From positions 1-25,161 of the forward strand of contig CAZKNR010000195.1 in the NCBI GenBank assembly GCA_964553925.1: a DNA stretch of 25,161 bases, read 5' to 3'. Both the position numbers and the translations under genes were made by a program. Below, piece by piece: positions 1 through 7,775 of this stretch (within the stretch, counting starts at the first letter, position 1; every line of letters begins with the position of its first letter). This DNA comes from DAISKN01 sp964553925. Lineage in GTDB: Bacteria > Acidobacteriota > Vicinamibacteria > Marinacidobacterales > SMYC01. The notes under the pieces are model-generated. The model made no database searches, had not been told where the DNA came from, and saw nothing but the letters and a program-made list of their open reading frames with translations.

Positions 1-545
1 TCTCGTCCGTGCGCCTCTCGGGCGGCACCGGTGTAACGCTGGCCTCCCACGAGCGCGGCCACCTCTCCCAGGCCGCCGGCCGGAATGGGGGTAATCACCT
101 CGGCATGGACGCCCACCAGGTCTTGGAGCCGAATCTGGCTCGAGCCGCGAGAGCTCCCGGCGATGCGCCAGCCGGCGTAGGTGACGAGGTAGGCGGTGAT
201 GACCGCCGCGGGGATCGCGGCCAGGATGCTGGTCGCGTCTTCCATGCGAAATCCATGGAGCGCGATGAGGCCGTAGCCGCCGATGCAGGCGAAAAGTGTC
301 GCCAGCGCGAGAGGCGAAAAAAACGGAAAATGGAACTCGGCCGCGTGCGGTGCGTGAGCCGAAGCCGACGCGTGACCGCCGGCATCGACCCCGTAGTTCA
401 TATGGGCGTCGCCGCCGTCGTGGCCGTCGTGGCCGCCGTCCGCGTGGCCGTCGCCGCTTCCAGCGTCGAAGTGCCCCAAGAACACAGAGAACAGGAGGTA
501 GCCCGCGCCGAGGAAAGCGAGGCCGAGATAGGTGAGGGTCAGCAA
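1..545 (-). CDS. NfeD-like membrane protein with OB-type C-terminus (partial, runs off left edge)
   Basis: Open minus-strand frame with no stop before the window edge; 181 codons are visible. I start it at TTG 545, which lies 7 nt after a strong GGAGGAGG ribosome site (560-553). The protein has a membrane segment at about residues 2-23, a loop very rich in His, Asp and Gly (about 25-72), then two more hydrophobic segments (about 78-100 and 107-128). After these comes a stretch resembling the OB-like domain of NfeD/YuaF proteins (LVGVHAEVITPIPAGGLGEV). NfeD-type proteins usually work with flotillin-like membrane proteins, and none is visible here; the partner may lie beyond the left edge. The family call rests on the motif and topology only, and the C-terminus is not seen. 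It lies 84 nt downstream of the PilX-like gene on the same strand. Confidence 0.7.
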   Translation of the reverse strand, partial: MLTLTYLGLAFLGAGYLLFSVFLGHFDAGSGDGHADGGHDGHDGGDAHMNYGVDAGGHASASAHAPHAAEFHFPFFSPLALATLFACIGGYGLIALHGFRMEDATSILAAIPAAVITAYLVTYAGWRIAGSSRGSSQIRLQDLVGVHAEVITPIPAGGLGEVAALVGGQRYTGAAREAHGR

Positions 546-552
546 AGAGCGG

Positions 553-560
553 CCTCCTCC
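553..560 (-). promoter_or_regulatory. Strong Shine-Dalgarno site fixing a TTG start
   Basis: GGAGGAGG read on the minus strand, 7 nt before TTG 545. It decides the start of the NfeD-like gene, for which no ATG is available at the beginning of the hydrophobic N-terminus. Confidence 0.6.
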
Positions 561-629
561 CTGGTTTCGCGCTCGAAAAACGAAGTGAATCTGGGTGAAG
601 TAGGAACTGTTTGAACAAATGTAGCGGTT

Positions 630-1172
630 TTACCGGCGGCGCGTCAAACCCAGAGTCTGGAGACTCCCGTCGGGAAGCTTCGCCAGAACGCCGTAGAGCT
701 TGAGAGGCGGGAGCGAGGCGCGACGGGAGACGTCGATCTCGACCAGGTAGATCTCGACCTTGCGGAACTGATAGACCACGCGACCCTCGGCGTCGGTGCC
801 GGTCGCGTTCAGATCGACGCTCGTCGCGGCGAGGCCCTCGAGGACGCGTCCGTCCACCGACAGGAACACGTCCTCGGCGCGCGACACCCGAACGTCGGAG
901 TCGAGACCATCGATGTCCCGGGGCACGAACGTGGTGCCCGCGTTCGGAGAGAGATCGATCCCGCTCCCCGAGAGACGCGCCCGGGCCTCCTCGAGCACCC
1001 CTTCGGCGGCGAGTTCCTGCGCGATCTGATCCCGAAAGTCGATCGACTGTCGCTGCCACCGGAGAGCGAGGGTCGCGAGGACGATCGTCGGCGGCAGGAG
1101 CACGATGATGGCGACGAGCACCGTCACCAGGGCCGCCCCTTCCTCGCGGCTCAGAAAATGGTTTTTTTCCAC
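630..1172 (-). CDS. PilX-like membrane-anchored pilus accessory protein
   Basis: 180 aa from GTG 1172, overlapping the end of the PilW-like gene by 22 nt. The frame is open further upstream, but that part is basic and Gly/Ala-rich and lies inside the upstream gene, so I exclude it. The N-terminus reads SREEGAALVTVLVAIIVLL, a short polar leader followed by one membrane helix (about residues 13-36). This is like PilX/GspK-type minor pilins, which often begin with a GaaL-type motif rather than a strict GFTLxE. The rest is a soluble domain of about 140 aa with no motif I recognise, ending in a basic RRR tail. PilX-type proteins belong to the minor-pilin priming complex with PilV, PilW and PilY1. 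Position next to a PilW-like gene supports the call; the exact start is uncertain because no clear ribosome site is seen. Confidence 0.6.
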   Translation of the reverse strand: MEKNHFLSREEGAALVTVLVAIIVLLPPTIVLATLALRWQRQSIDFRDQIAQELAAEGVLEEARARLSGSGIDLSPNAGTTFVPRDIDGLDSDVRVSRAEDVFLSVDGRVLEGLAATSVDLNATGTDAEGRVVYQFRKVEIYLVEIDVSRRASLPPLKLYGVLAKLPDGSLQTLGLTRRR

Positions 1173-3082
1173 GCGTGCATCCGAATCGAGGGCGAGAGAC
1201 CCTCGCCCCGCTCCACCACCCCCGCCGCAAGCCCGATGACGTAGCGGCCCGAGGGCCGATCGAGCTCGAACTTCAGCACCAGGCTCGTCTTCCGGCATCC
1301 CATGTAGAGCGAGCCGAACGAGTCGAACGAAAGGAAATCGAGCTCCTCGATTTCGAGACTCGGGAGTGCTTCGACCCCTTCAATCGCAAACGGGAGCTCG
1401 CGAGGGTCGGTCTTGACGTCCAGGAGGCCGTCGCGCCACTCCCGCAGCGAAAAGAGTCGCCTCGGCTTCGCCAGGCCCTTCAGAGACGCTCGGCTGAGCT
1501 CGATGACGACGAAATCCGCGGTCGGGTCCCGTACGAGAGCGAAGAGGTCGCCCGAAATCGGATCGCGGGTCAGGGAAACGGCGAGACCGGGGAGCGCCGC
1601 GATCCGTACCGGTTCTTGCGGGGAGAGCGTCTCGTCGAACGCCATCTTCCAGAGCGAGCCCTGCTGGCCGTGGTTCATGAGGAAGTAGAGATGTCCGTCG
1701 GTGCCCGCAACCAGCGCTCCCGGTGTTCCCGTGAGCCGGAACAGCCGCTCGGGTTTTCCCGGCTTTCCCTGGGGGCCGAAGGCGAATCGAAACACCGCCC
1801 CCTTCTCCTGGCTTGCCACATAGAGGGCATCGTCCGCCCCGAAGGCGATGCCTCCGGCCTGGGCGATGGCATCGGTGCCTTCGAACGTCGTGACCTCGGA
1901 CTCGCGGGAGAGCCCGCCGAGGGCGTCGGGAGCGATGCGGGAGAGGTTGCCGATACGAAGGCCCCACGCGGCGACGAAGAGCGACCCGGCGAGAGGGCCG
2001 CCCTCGGGTCCGAAAGTGAGAGAGACCGGCGCTCGAACGTCTTCGAGAAAGATCACGTCGTCGACGCTCGCGCTCAGGAACCGCTTCTCCATCTCGAAGG
2101 TGTAGAGGTAGGCGGGGTCCTGGGTCGGGATTTTGCCCGAGGCGAGGATGAGCGCGAAGCGGGAGCCGATGCGGGAAGCGACGCCCGCTGGGTTGTCGAG
2201 GGGATAGAAAACCCGCGAGAGCCGGAACCCGAAATCCGGTCTCTCGAAGTCGATATTCCCGGAGCGGAGCTCGAGCGCGACCCTCGTCGCAAGCTGCCTC
2301 GGCCCGAGCTCACTCTCGCCCGGAAGATAGCGAAGCGTCACCCGAACCGACGCGAGGTCTGAAGTCGTTTCTACCTGGGTGAGTGAGATGACCTCGCTCT
2401 CGGAGTCGAGATACTCGAAGCCGAGGGACAGGACGTCGCGGGTGAGGACTCGCGCCCCCACCCCGACGGTCTCCTTGACGAGCTCTCTCCGTCCGTCTTC
2501 TCTCGGCTCCCCGAGGAAGTAGCGAACTTCGCGGAGGCCGAGGATTCTCGCGCCCAGGTTCGGTGTGAACGAGCTACCGAAACCGGCCTCGCTTTCCAGA
2601 AGCGGGCTCAGGGCGACGGAGTTTCCCGTGGATCGCACGACGACCGCGGCCTCGCCCCCGCCCATCCAGTTCGTCAGGAGGACGTGCGCTCCCTTGTCGA
2701 ACCCCGAGTTGGGGTCGATTCCGACGTCCTCTCCCGCTACGAGCTCGGTTCGGAGCGGGCTCGCGGACACCTCGGGGTTCGACCGGAGCGTCAGGGCCTC
2801 GCGCGTCACTTCCGAGCCCGCGTTCTTAGGAACGACGGCAGACGGGCCCTCGCCCAATCCCTGTCCCACCATCGAAAGCTCGTAGGTGATGTCGTCGAGA
2901 GCGAGTGCTATCGCCGAGGAGCTGACCGCAAGCTCGCTCTCTCGCTCGTAGATCCGCGCCACGTGGCTCATGGTCTGGCCCACGAGCGCCATCACCACGA
3001 GGGTGATCGCGAGCGAGAGGAGAACCTCGAGGAGACTAAACCCACGAGCTCCGGAGCCCGCGAACCGCAACCATACCGCCAC
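1151..3082 (-). CDS. PilW-like prepilin fused to a C-terminal beta-propeller domain
   Basis: 643 aa from a GTG start. The N-terminus carries a textbook type III signal: a short leader, then G14 before FSLLE, with Glu at mature position 5, followed by a hydrophobic helix (about residues 15-36). Prepilin peptidase would cut after G14. Residues about 40-270 resemble PilW/PulJ-type minor pilins. From about residue 285 the protein changes to repeated SMP-30/NHL-like propeller blades, with phrases such as GGIAFGADDALYVAS and ALVAGTDGHLYFLMN. Minor pilins are normally around 200-350 aa, so the extra domain is unusual. In type IV pili a separate PilY1 protein supplies a propeller at the tip; here it seems to be on the pilin itself. 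The gene lies 45 nt after a TPR gene and overlaps a PilX-like gene. The pilin call is firm; the propeller family is inferred by eye. Confidence 0.8.
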   Translation of the reverse strand: MAVWLRFAGSGARGFSLLEVLLSLAITLVVMALVGQTMSHVARIYERESELAVSSSAIALALDDITYELSMVGQGLGEGPSAVVPKNAGSEVTREALTLRSNPEVSASPLRTELVAGEDVGIDPNSGFDKGAHVLLTNWMGGGEAAVVVRSTGNSVALSPLLESEAGFGSSFTPNLGARILGLREVRYFLGEPREDGRRELVKETVGVGARVLTRDVLSLGFEYLDSESEVISLTQVETTSDLASVRVTLRYLPGESELGPRQLATRVALELRSGNIDFERPDFGFRLSRVFYPLDNPAGVASRIGSRFALILASGKIPTQDPAYLYTFEMEKRFLSASVDDVIFLEDVRAPVSLTFGPEGGPLAGSLFVAAWGLRIGNLSRIAPDALGGLSRESEVTTFEGTDAIAQAGGIAFGADDALYVASQEKGAVFRFAFGPQGKPGKPERLFRLTGTPGALVAGTDGHLYFLMNHGQQGSLWKMAFDETLSPQEPVRIAALPGLAVSLTRDPISGDLFALVRDPTADFVVIELSRASLKGLAKPRRLFSLREWRDGLLDVKTDPRELPFAIEGVEALPSLEIEELDFLSFDSFGSLYMGCRKTSLVLKFELDRPSGRYVIGLAAGVVERGEGLSPSIRMHAWKKTIF

Positions 3083-3127
3083 CGGCTTGATCGTCGCAGA
3101 TCGCGGGGCCGGGAGCCAGTCCGAAAC

Positions 3128-4393
3128 TCAGAGCGTCGCGAGCTTCTTTTTCGCCTCGGGGTACGCGAGAGCCCTCTCGATGCCGTTGGCCATGGAGGCC
3201 ACGACTTCCGCATACGTTTTCCGCGCGGCCTCTTTCTCCCCTTTGCGCTCGTAAGCGCGCGCGAGTAGTAGCCGGTGGAAAGGATCCTGCGGGTTGGCTT
3301 TCTCCAGGTGCTCGACGGCCTCGTCGATCTCGCCCCGCTCGAGCTTCAAGTAGCCCACGAGGTAGTGATAGGCGGGAAGATACTGCGTTCCCGCTTCCCC
3401 GCCCTCCTCGATCATCTTTCGCACTTTCTCCGCTTCCGTCCAGGCCTCCTCGTGCTTGCCCATTTTGGCGAGGGTGCGGCACTTGCCGTGCAGCAGGCGG
3501 CCGTACCACACCTGCTTCTGGTCTTCGGGAAGGGTCGACCCGGGGACGCTTTCGTAGCCCTTCTCATAGGCCTTCATCGCCTCCGCGGTGTTGCCGTTCT
3601 CGAGGTGGATGCGCGCGATGGAGTTCCAGATGAAGACGTCAGGGAAACCCTGGCTCGCGCCGCTCTCTCGATATGCGGCGAGGTATTTTTCAAGAGCGTC
3701 GACCGCCGGCTCGGGATGCCCTTCATAGAGGTAGCTGAAGGCAACGCCGTAACGAATGAGGAACGGGAGCGATTCCTTGGGAAGCTGGCGCTCGATGGTC
3801 TCGAAGGTGGCGCGCGCCTCCGCATACTTCTCGTGCAGGAGATCGTCATTCGCGATAAAGGAGCGGGCGCGCGCGCTCGGAGGCCCGACAGAGAGAGCTT
3901 TCTCGAACGTGGCCCTCGCCTTGACGCTGTCGTTAGAGCCTTGATAGAGCTGGCCGAGGAGCATGTACGTCAGCCGCTCTCCCGGATAGTCAGCCGCGAC
4001 CTTCTCGAGAAGGGGGATGCCGTCGGCGAAATTGGCTCCCTGGTTCGCGCGCGCTACCACCATGGCCTCGATGAAACGGCGCTCTCCCTCGGAGGCGTTC
4101 TTCGAGAGCTCGACCGCTTTGTCGAGATGAGCCTGGCCCTCGTTCGGCGGCGCCACCGCCGACAGGTAGTACTCCCCCATGGCGAATTCGGGATCGGCGG
4201 CGACGATCTTGCGCGCGATCTCCGCAAGGTGCGGTCCCGCCTCGAAGTTCTCGATACGGGCCTGCAGATCGGCGAGGAGACTCTTGGCCTCGGCCGACTC
4301 CGTTTTCCACTCGAACTTCCGCTCGGCCGCGAGGCCGAGATGCGCGCACAAGAGAAAGCACACAGCAGTGGCGATGCCACGACGTCGATTCAT
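3128..4393 (-). CDS. Secreted TPR-repeat protein
   Basis: 421 aa from ATG 4393, which has a GAGGAG ribosome site 8 nt upstream; an in-frame TTG seven codons earlier is less likely. The N-terminus (MNRRRGIATAVCFLLCAH, then LGLAA) is a Sec signal peptide with probable cleavage after about residue 22. The mature part is made of helical tetratricopeptide-type repeats, for example LLGQLYQGSNDSVKARATFEKAL and AIARIHLENGNTAEAMKAYEKGY-like segments, running to the end. It would act outside the cytoplasmic membrane as a protein-binding scaffold; the partner cannot be read from the sequence. The PilW-like gene follows after 45 nt on the same strand, so a role in pilus assembly (as for PilF/TPR pilotins) is possible but only inferred. 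Broader alternatives are a generic periplasmic TPR protein or a stress-related repeat protein. Confidence 0.8.
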   Translation of the reverse strand: MNRRRGIATAVCFLLCAHLGLAAERKFEWKTESAEAKSLLADLQARIENFEAGPHLAEIARKIVAADPEFAMGEYYLSAVAPPNEGQAHLDKAVELSKNASEGERRFIEAMVVARANQGANFADGIPLLEKVAADYPGERLTYMLLGQLYQGSNDSVKARATFEKALSVGPPSARARSFIANDDLLHEKYAEARATFETIERQLPKESLPFLIRYGVAFSYLYEGHPEPAVDALEKYLAAYRESGASQGFPDVFIWNSIARIHLENGNTAEAMKAYEKGYESVPGSTLPEDQKQVWYGRLLHGKCRTLAKMGKHEEAWTEAEKVRKMIEEGGEAGTQYLPAYHYLVGYLKLERGEIDEAVEHLEKANPQDPFHRLLLARAYERKGEKEAARKTYAEVVASMANGIERALAYPEAKKKLATL

Positions 4394-4408
4394 AGAATTG
4401 ACTCCTCT

Positions 4409-4428
4409 ATTCAAATAATTGAATTCAA
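4409..4428. promoter_or_regulatory. AT-rich overlapping palindromes in a divergent intergenic region
   Basis: The 104 nt between the TPR gene (minus) and the transporter gene (plus) contain ATTCAA-ataa-TTGAAT (4409-4424) and, overlapping it, the perfect palindrome TTGAATTCAA (4419-4428). This is the most AT-rich spot for kilobases around and lies just in front of the TPR gene ribosome site. It could be a regulator site or part of a promoter. No factor can be named. Confidence 0.35.
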
Positions 4429-4497
4429 CTGTTTTCCGAGCCCAGGGAGGTTTACGTGGCGAAGCCGCGATGAGTTTCGTAACATACCCGATTCGAG

Positions 4498-5994
4498 ATG
4501 CGATTTATCGCGGCTCTGCTCCTCTTCGCCGGGTGCGCCCCGTCGGGGTCGCCGACCGCGATTCGCGTCGGAACCGACGTCGATGCCTCTTCCCTCGATC
4601 CTCGATTGATGCGCGACACCACGTCGTACCGCGTGGTCGATCTGCTCTACGACGGCCTCATCCGCCTCGATCGCGACCTGACACCGGTCCCGGCGCTCGC
4701 GACATCGTGGGAGAGCCCCGAGCCGACTCGGTGGGTATTCCACCTCCGCGAAGACGTCCGATTCCATGACGGGAGCGCTCTCACGTCCGAGGACGTCGTC
4801 CATACCCTCGAGACGCTCCTCGATCCCGGCTTCGGCGCCCCGCTTCGCTCTCTCTACGAGCCGATTGTAAGGGTGGAGGCGGTCGACGCGCATACCGTGG
4901 TCATCCACCTCGAGAAGCCCTATGCGCCTCTCCTCAGCTACCTCGACGTCGGCATCGTGCCGGGCGACGCGGACAATATCGAGAGGCTCGGAAGTCGTCC
5001 CGTCGGAACCGGACCCTACCGGCTGAAACGATGGGAGCGAGGGAGCAAGATTCTTCTAGAAGCCAACCGAGACTATTGGGGCGGACCGCCGAGCGTCAAC
5101 CAGATCGAGATCGTGGTCGTCCCCGACAACACCGCCCGCGCCCAGGCGTTCGAGGCGGGCGACCTCGACCTCATCCAGTCTCCTCTCTCGCCCCAGGACA
5201 TCCGTCGACTTTCCGCCGACCCGCGGTTCAAAGGGCACTTCGAGAGCGGCCCTGCGATCACCTACTTCAACTTCAATACCTCGAGGCCCCCCCTCGACGA
5301 GCCGGGAGTTCGCCGCGCGATCGGGATGCTCATCGACCAGGAGACGATCCTGAAGCGTATCTACGAACACAGCGACGCCCGGGCGCGCTCGGTCCTCCTC
5401 CCTTCTTCCTGGGCGTTTTCGCCCGACGTCACCCAGCCGGCCTACGATCCCGAGGGTGCGGAGACGCTCCTCGACGAGCTGGGCTTCCGGGACCTGGACG
5501 GCGACGGCGTCCGCGAGCGCGGAGAGCAGAAGCTCGCGTTCGAGCTCGGGACGCACGGCGAGGACGTGAATCGCGTGCAGACCGTCGAGTACCTCCAGAA
5601 CCAGCTGAAGAGCCACGGAGTCGAGGTCCGCTTGCGCATCACCGACTGGCCCAGCTTCTCCGTGCGGCGCGACGCTTCCGACTTCGGCGTCATTCTCCTC
5701 GGCTGGACGCAGCTCGTCGATCCCGACAAGGGGCTCTACGATCAGTTTCACTCTGAGGGTGGCCTCAACTGGGGGCGCTACCGCAACCCGAAGGTCGACG
5801 AGCTTCTGGAGAAGGGCCGTTCGACGCTGGACCGAAGCGAACGAGCTTCCCTCTATCGAGAGCTGGCCGCAATCGTGGCCGCCGAGGTTCCCTACTACGT
5901 CCTCTCCTATCAGGGCTATCACGCGTTCCAGTCCCCGCGCGTCGAAGGATTCGAGGCGGACCCCCGAGGCATGCTTCGGGGCCTCCGCGACTGA
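4498..5994 (+). CDS. Peptide/oligopeptide ABC transporter substrate-binding lipoprotein (SBP_bac_5)
   Basis: 498 aa. A short signal peptide ends in the lipobox LFAGC, so Cys13 would be lipidated and the protein anchored outside the membrane. The body follows the family 5 solute-binding pattern: an early RVGTDVDASSLDPRLMRDTTS segment, LYDGLIRLD, LATSWE, FHLREDVRFHDG, VGTGPYRL and the conserved VRRAIGMLIDQETI region. Members bind peptides, nickel or sugars and pass them to DppBC/OppBC-type permeases, which follow here immediately (2 nt gap). Length is normal for the family. No strong ribosome site is visible; a TAACAT hexamer lies 12 nt before the ATG. The ligand cannot be deduced from sequence, and peptide is the default guess. 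Confidence 0.9.
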   Translation: MRFIAALLLFAGCAPSGSPTAIRVGTDVDASSLDPRLMRDTTSYRVVDLLYDGLIRLDRDLTPVPALATSWESPEPTRWVFHLREDVRFHDGSALTSEDVVHTLETLLDPGFGAPLRSLYEPIVRVEAVDAHTVVIHLEKPYAPLLSYLDVGIVPGDADNIERLGSRPVGTGPYRLKRWERGSKILLEANRDYWGGPPSVNQIEIVVVPDNTARAQAFEAGDLDLIQSPLSPQDIRRLSADPRFKGHFESGPAITYFNFNTSRPPLDEPGVRRAIGMLIDQETILKRIYEHSDARARSVLLPSSWAFSPDVTQPAYDPEGAETLLDELGFRDLDGDGVRERGEQKLAFELGTHGEDVNRVQTVEYLQNQLKSHGVEVRLRITDWPSFSVRRDASDFGVILLGWTQLVDPDKGLYDQFHSEGGLNWGRYRNPKVDELLEKGRSTLDRSERASLYRELAAIVAAEVPYYVLSYQGYHAFQSPRVEGFEADPRGMLRGLRD

Positions 5995-5996
5995 AC

Positions 5997-6938
5997 GTGT
6001 TGCGCTATATCGCTCGGCGGCTTTTCGTCTTCGTTGTCACGCTCCTTGGAGTGGCGGTCGTCGTCTCCGCGCTCCTTCGACTCGTGCCCGGAGACCCCGC
6101 CGTGGTGTTCCTCGGGGAGAACGCGACGCCGGAGAACGTGGCCGAGATGCGGCACGCGCTCGGACTCGACCTCTCCTGGCCCGTGCAGCTCGCGCGCTAC
6201 CTCGAAGGCCTCCCGACGGGCAACCTCGGCATGTCGCTGTTCCAAAGGGCGCCGGTCTCGGAGCTCATCGCGCAGAGACTCCCGGCGACTCTGGAGCTCG
6301 CGCTCGCGGCGCTCCTGTTCGGTGTGTCGATCGGCGGTTTGCTGGGTGTGATCTCCGCCTTGAAGCGGGGCTCGCTCGCCGATCTCGCGGTCATGGTCTT
6401 CGCCCAGCTCGGGGTCTCGATGCCGGTGTTCTGGCTCGGAATTCTGCTCTCGGCGCTCTTCGCCGTGCATTGGGGCTTGTTTCCGGCCGTGGGCAGGGGC
6501 TCCCTCGCGCATCTCGTCCTTCCGGCCCTCACGCTCGGCCTCGGGCTCGCTTCCATCGCGAGCCGTCTCGTACGGGCGTCCCTTCTCGATACGCTTGACG
6601 AAGCCTACGTGCGTGGCGCCCGCGCGCGCGGGCTTCCCGATTGGAGAGTCGTCGCCCATGCCCTCCGAAACGCTCTCCTTCCGGTGGTGAGCGTTTTCGG
6701 GGTCCGATTCGGAACGCTTCTCGGGGGCTCGGTTCTGACGGAAAGCGTCTTCGGCTGGCCCGGGCTCGGGACGCTCGCGGTGACCGCCATCTCGCAGCGC
6801 GACTTTCCACTGATCCAGGGAATCGTCCTGGTTTTCGCGACGATCTTCCTCGCCCTCCATCTCGCCCTCGACCTCGCCTACGGAGTGCTGGATCCTCGCA
6901 TCCGGATCGAAGCCGGAGGTGGCCCATCCGCAGATTAA
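5997..6938 (+). CDS. ABC transporter permease, DppB/OppB type
   Basis: 313 aa from GTG 5997 (TTG 6000 is also possible). It begins MLRYIARRLFVFVVTLLGVAVVVSAL-like, with the classic first helix, then LVPGDPAVVFLGE as in DppB proteins. Further helices follow, and the inner-membrane EAA loop is present as EAYVRGARARGLPDWRVVAHALRNALLPV (about residues 202-230), which docks onto the ATPase. A C-terminal YGVLDPRIR ends the family domain. It forms the transmembrane channel with the second permease. The gene sits 2 nt after the binding protein and overlaps the presumed start of the next permease, so the three are cotranscribed. No ATPase gene is present in the window. Confidence 0.9.
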   Translation: MLRYIARRLFVFVVTLLGVAVVVSALLRLVPGDPAVVFLGENATPENVAEMRHALGLDLSWPVQLARYLEGLPTGNLGMSLFQRAPVSELIAQRLPATLELALAALLFGVSIGGLLGVISALKRGSLADLAVMVFAQLGVSMPVFWLGILLSALFAVHWGLFPAVGRGSLAHLVLPALTLGLGLASIASRLVRASLLDTLDEAYVRGARARGLPDWRVVAHALRNALLPVVSVFGVRFGTLLGGSVLTESVFGWPGLGTLAVTAISQRDFPLIQGIVLVFATIFLALHLALDLAYGVLDPRIRIEAGGGPSAD

Positions 6939-7747
6939 GCCTTCCGCTCACTGCGGGCAGCCTCGTGGTCGTCCTCGTGGTCACTGTCTCGATTTTCGCT
7001 CCCTGGCTCACACGCCACTCGCCCGAGCAAATGGACATGGAGGCGCGGCTCAAAGGGCCCTCGACCTCGCACTGGCTTGGAACCGACAACTTCGGACGCG
7101 ACCTCTGGGCCCGGGTCGCCTTCGGGTCGAGAATCTCTCTCACCATCGCCCTCACTTCCGTCGCGGCAGCGCTCATCCTGGGTACTCTGGTGGGACTCGC
7201 CTCCGGATACTTCGGAGGGCTCCTCGATCTCCTGCTCATGCGGGTCGTCGATCTGTTCCTCGCTTTTCCCCCCTTCATCCTCGCCCTCGCGCTGGTCGCG
7301 GTTCTCGGCCCCGGCGTTTCGAGCGTCACCCTGGCCCTCACCGCGATCTTCTGGACGGAGTACGCGCGCCTCGTTCGAGCGATCACCCTCTCCGAGTCGC
7401 GACGCGACTACGTGACCGCGGCGAGGTCTCTCGGCGCGACCCACGCCAATCTCATGTTCCGGCAGATCCTGCCCCGTGCGTTCGGCCCCCTCGCCGTCCT
7501 CGCAACCCTCGGCATCGGCACGGCGATCGTCGCCGAGTCCGGCTTGAGTTTTCTCGGATTCGGAGTCGAGCCGCCCGCGCCTACCTGGGGCTGGACTCTC
7601 GCCTATGGGATGCGCTACCTGAGAAGCCACATGTGGCTTTCGACGGCGCCGGGCCTCGCGATCCTGGTGACCGTTCTCGGCTTCAATCTTTTCGGAGATG
7701 GCCTTCGGGATCGCCTCGATCCCCGAGGTCTCGTGCGGAGCTCATGA
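6926..7747 (+). CDS. ABC transporter permease, DppC/OppC type (start codon unclear)
   Basis: About 273 aa. The frame holds all DppC hallmarks: a first helix ending IFAPWLTRHSP, then HWLGTDNFGRDLWARVAFGSR, several helices, an EAA loop near DYVTAARSLGATHANLMFRQILPRA, SGLSFLGFGVEPPAPTWG, and the end FNLFGDGLRDRLDPR. The frame has no ATG, GTG or TTG between a distant TTG at 6641, inside the previous gene, and GTG codons already within the first helix. A GGAGG (6915-6919) lies 6 nt before an ATC at 6926, so I place a tentative ATC start there. A GTG at 6919 exists but is in another frame, so a sequencing or real frameshift is the alternative. The 3' end of this gene is duplicated at 8467-8559. Confidence 0.8.
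   Translation: MRRLSLPLTAGSLVVVLVVTVSIFAPWLTRHSPEQMDMEARLKGPSTSHWLGTDNFGRDLWARVAFGSRISLTIALTSVAAALILGTLVGLASGYFGGLLDLLLMRVVDLFLAFPPFILALALVAVLGPGVSSVTLALTAIFWTEYARLVRAITLSESRRDYVTAARSLGATHANLMFRQILPRAFGPLAVLATLGIGTAIVAESGLSFLGFGVEPPAPTWGWTLAYGMRYLRSHMWLSTAPGLAILVTVLGFNLFGDGLRDRLDPRGLVRSS
7655..7747 (+). repeat. Left copy of the imperfect direct repeat (permease 3' end)
   Basis: Direct-repeat partner of 8467-8559. Similarity stops at the stop codon on the right and near the TCGCGATCCT stretch on the left. The two copies are about 810 bp apart. Confidence 0.85.
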
Positions 7748-7751
7748 CAAG

Positions 7752-7775
7752 GCTGGCTTTGTCAGCCGGCTTTTT
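7752..7775 (+). terminator. Intrinsic terminator of the transporter operon
   Basis: GCTGGC (7752-7757) pairs with GCCGGC (7765-7770, one G-U pair) around a 7-nt loop, followed by five T. It starts 5 nt after the permease stop codon and overlaps the 3' end of the opposing 78-aa gene. Confidence 0.65.

Noticed and set aside
9..614. Plus-strand ORF of 201 aa at the left edge
   Set aside because: Low-complexity, Arg/Ala/Glu-rich product; the opposite strand has a coherent NfeD-like protein with a strong ribosome site.
5056..5922. Minus-strand ORF of 288 aa
   Set aside because: Shadow of the solute-binding protein gene.
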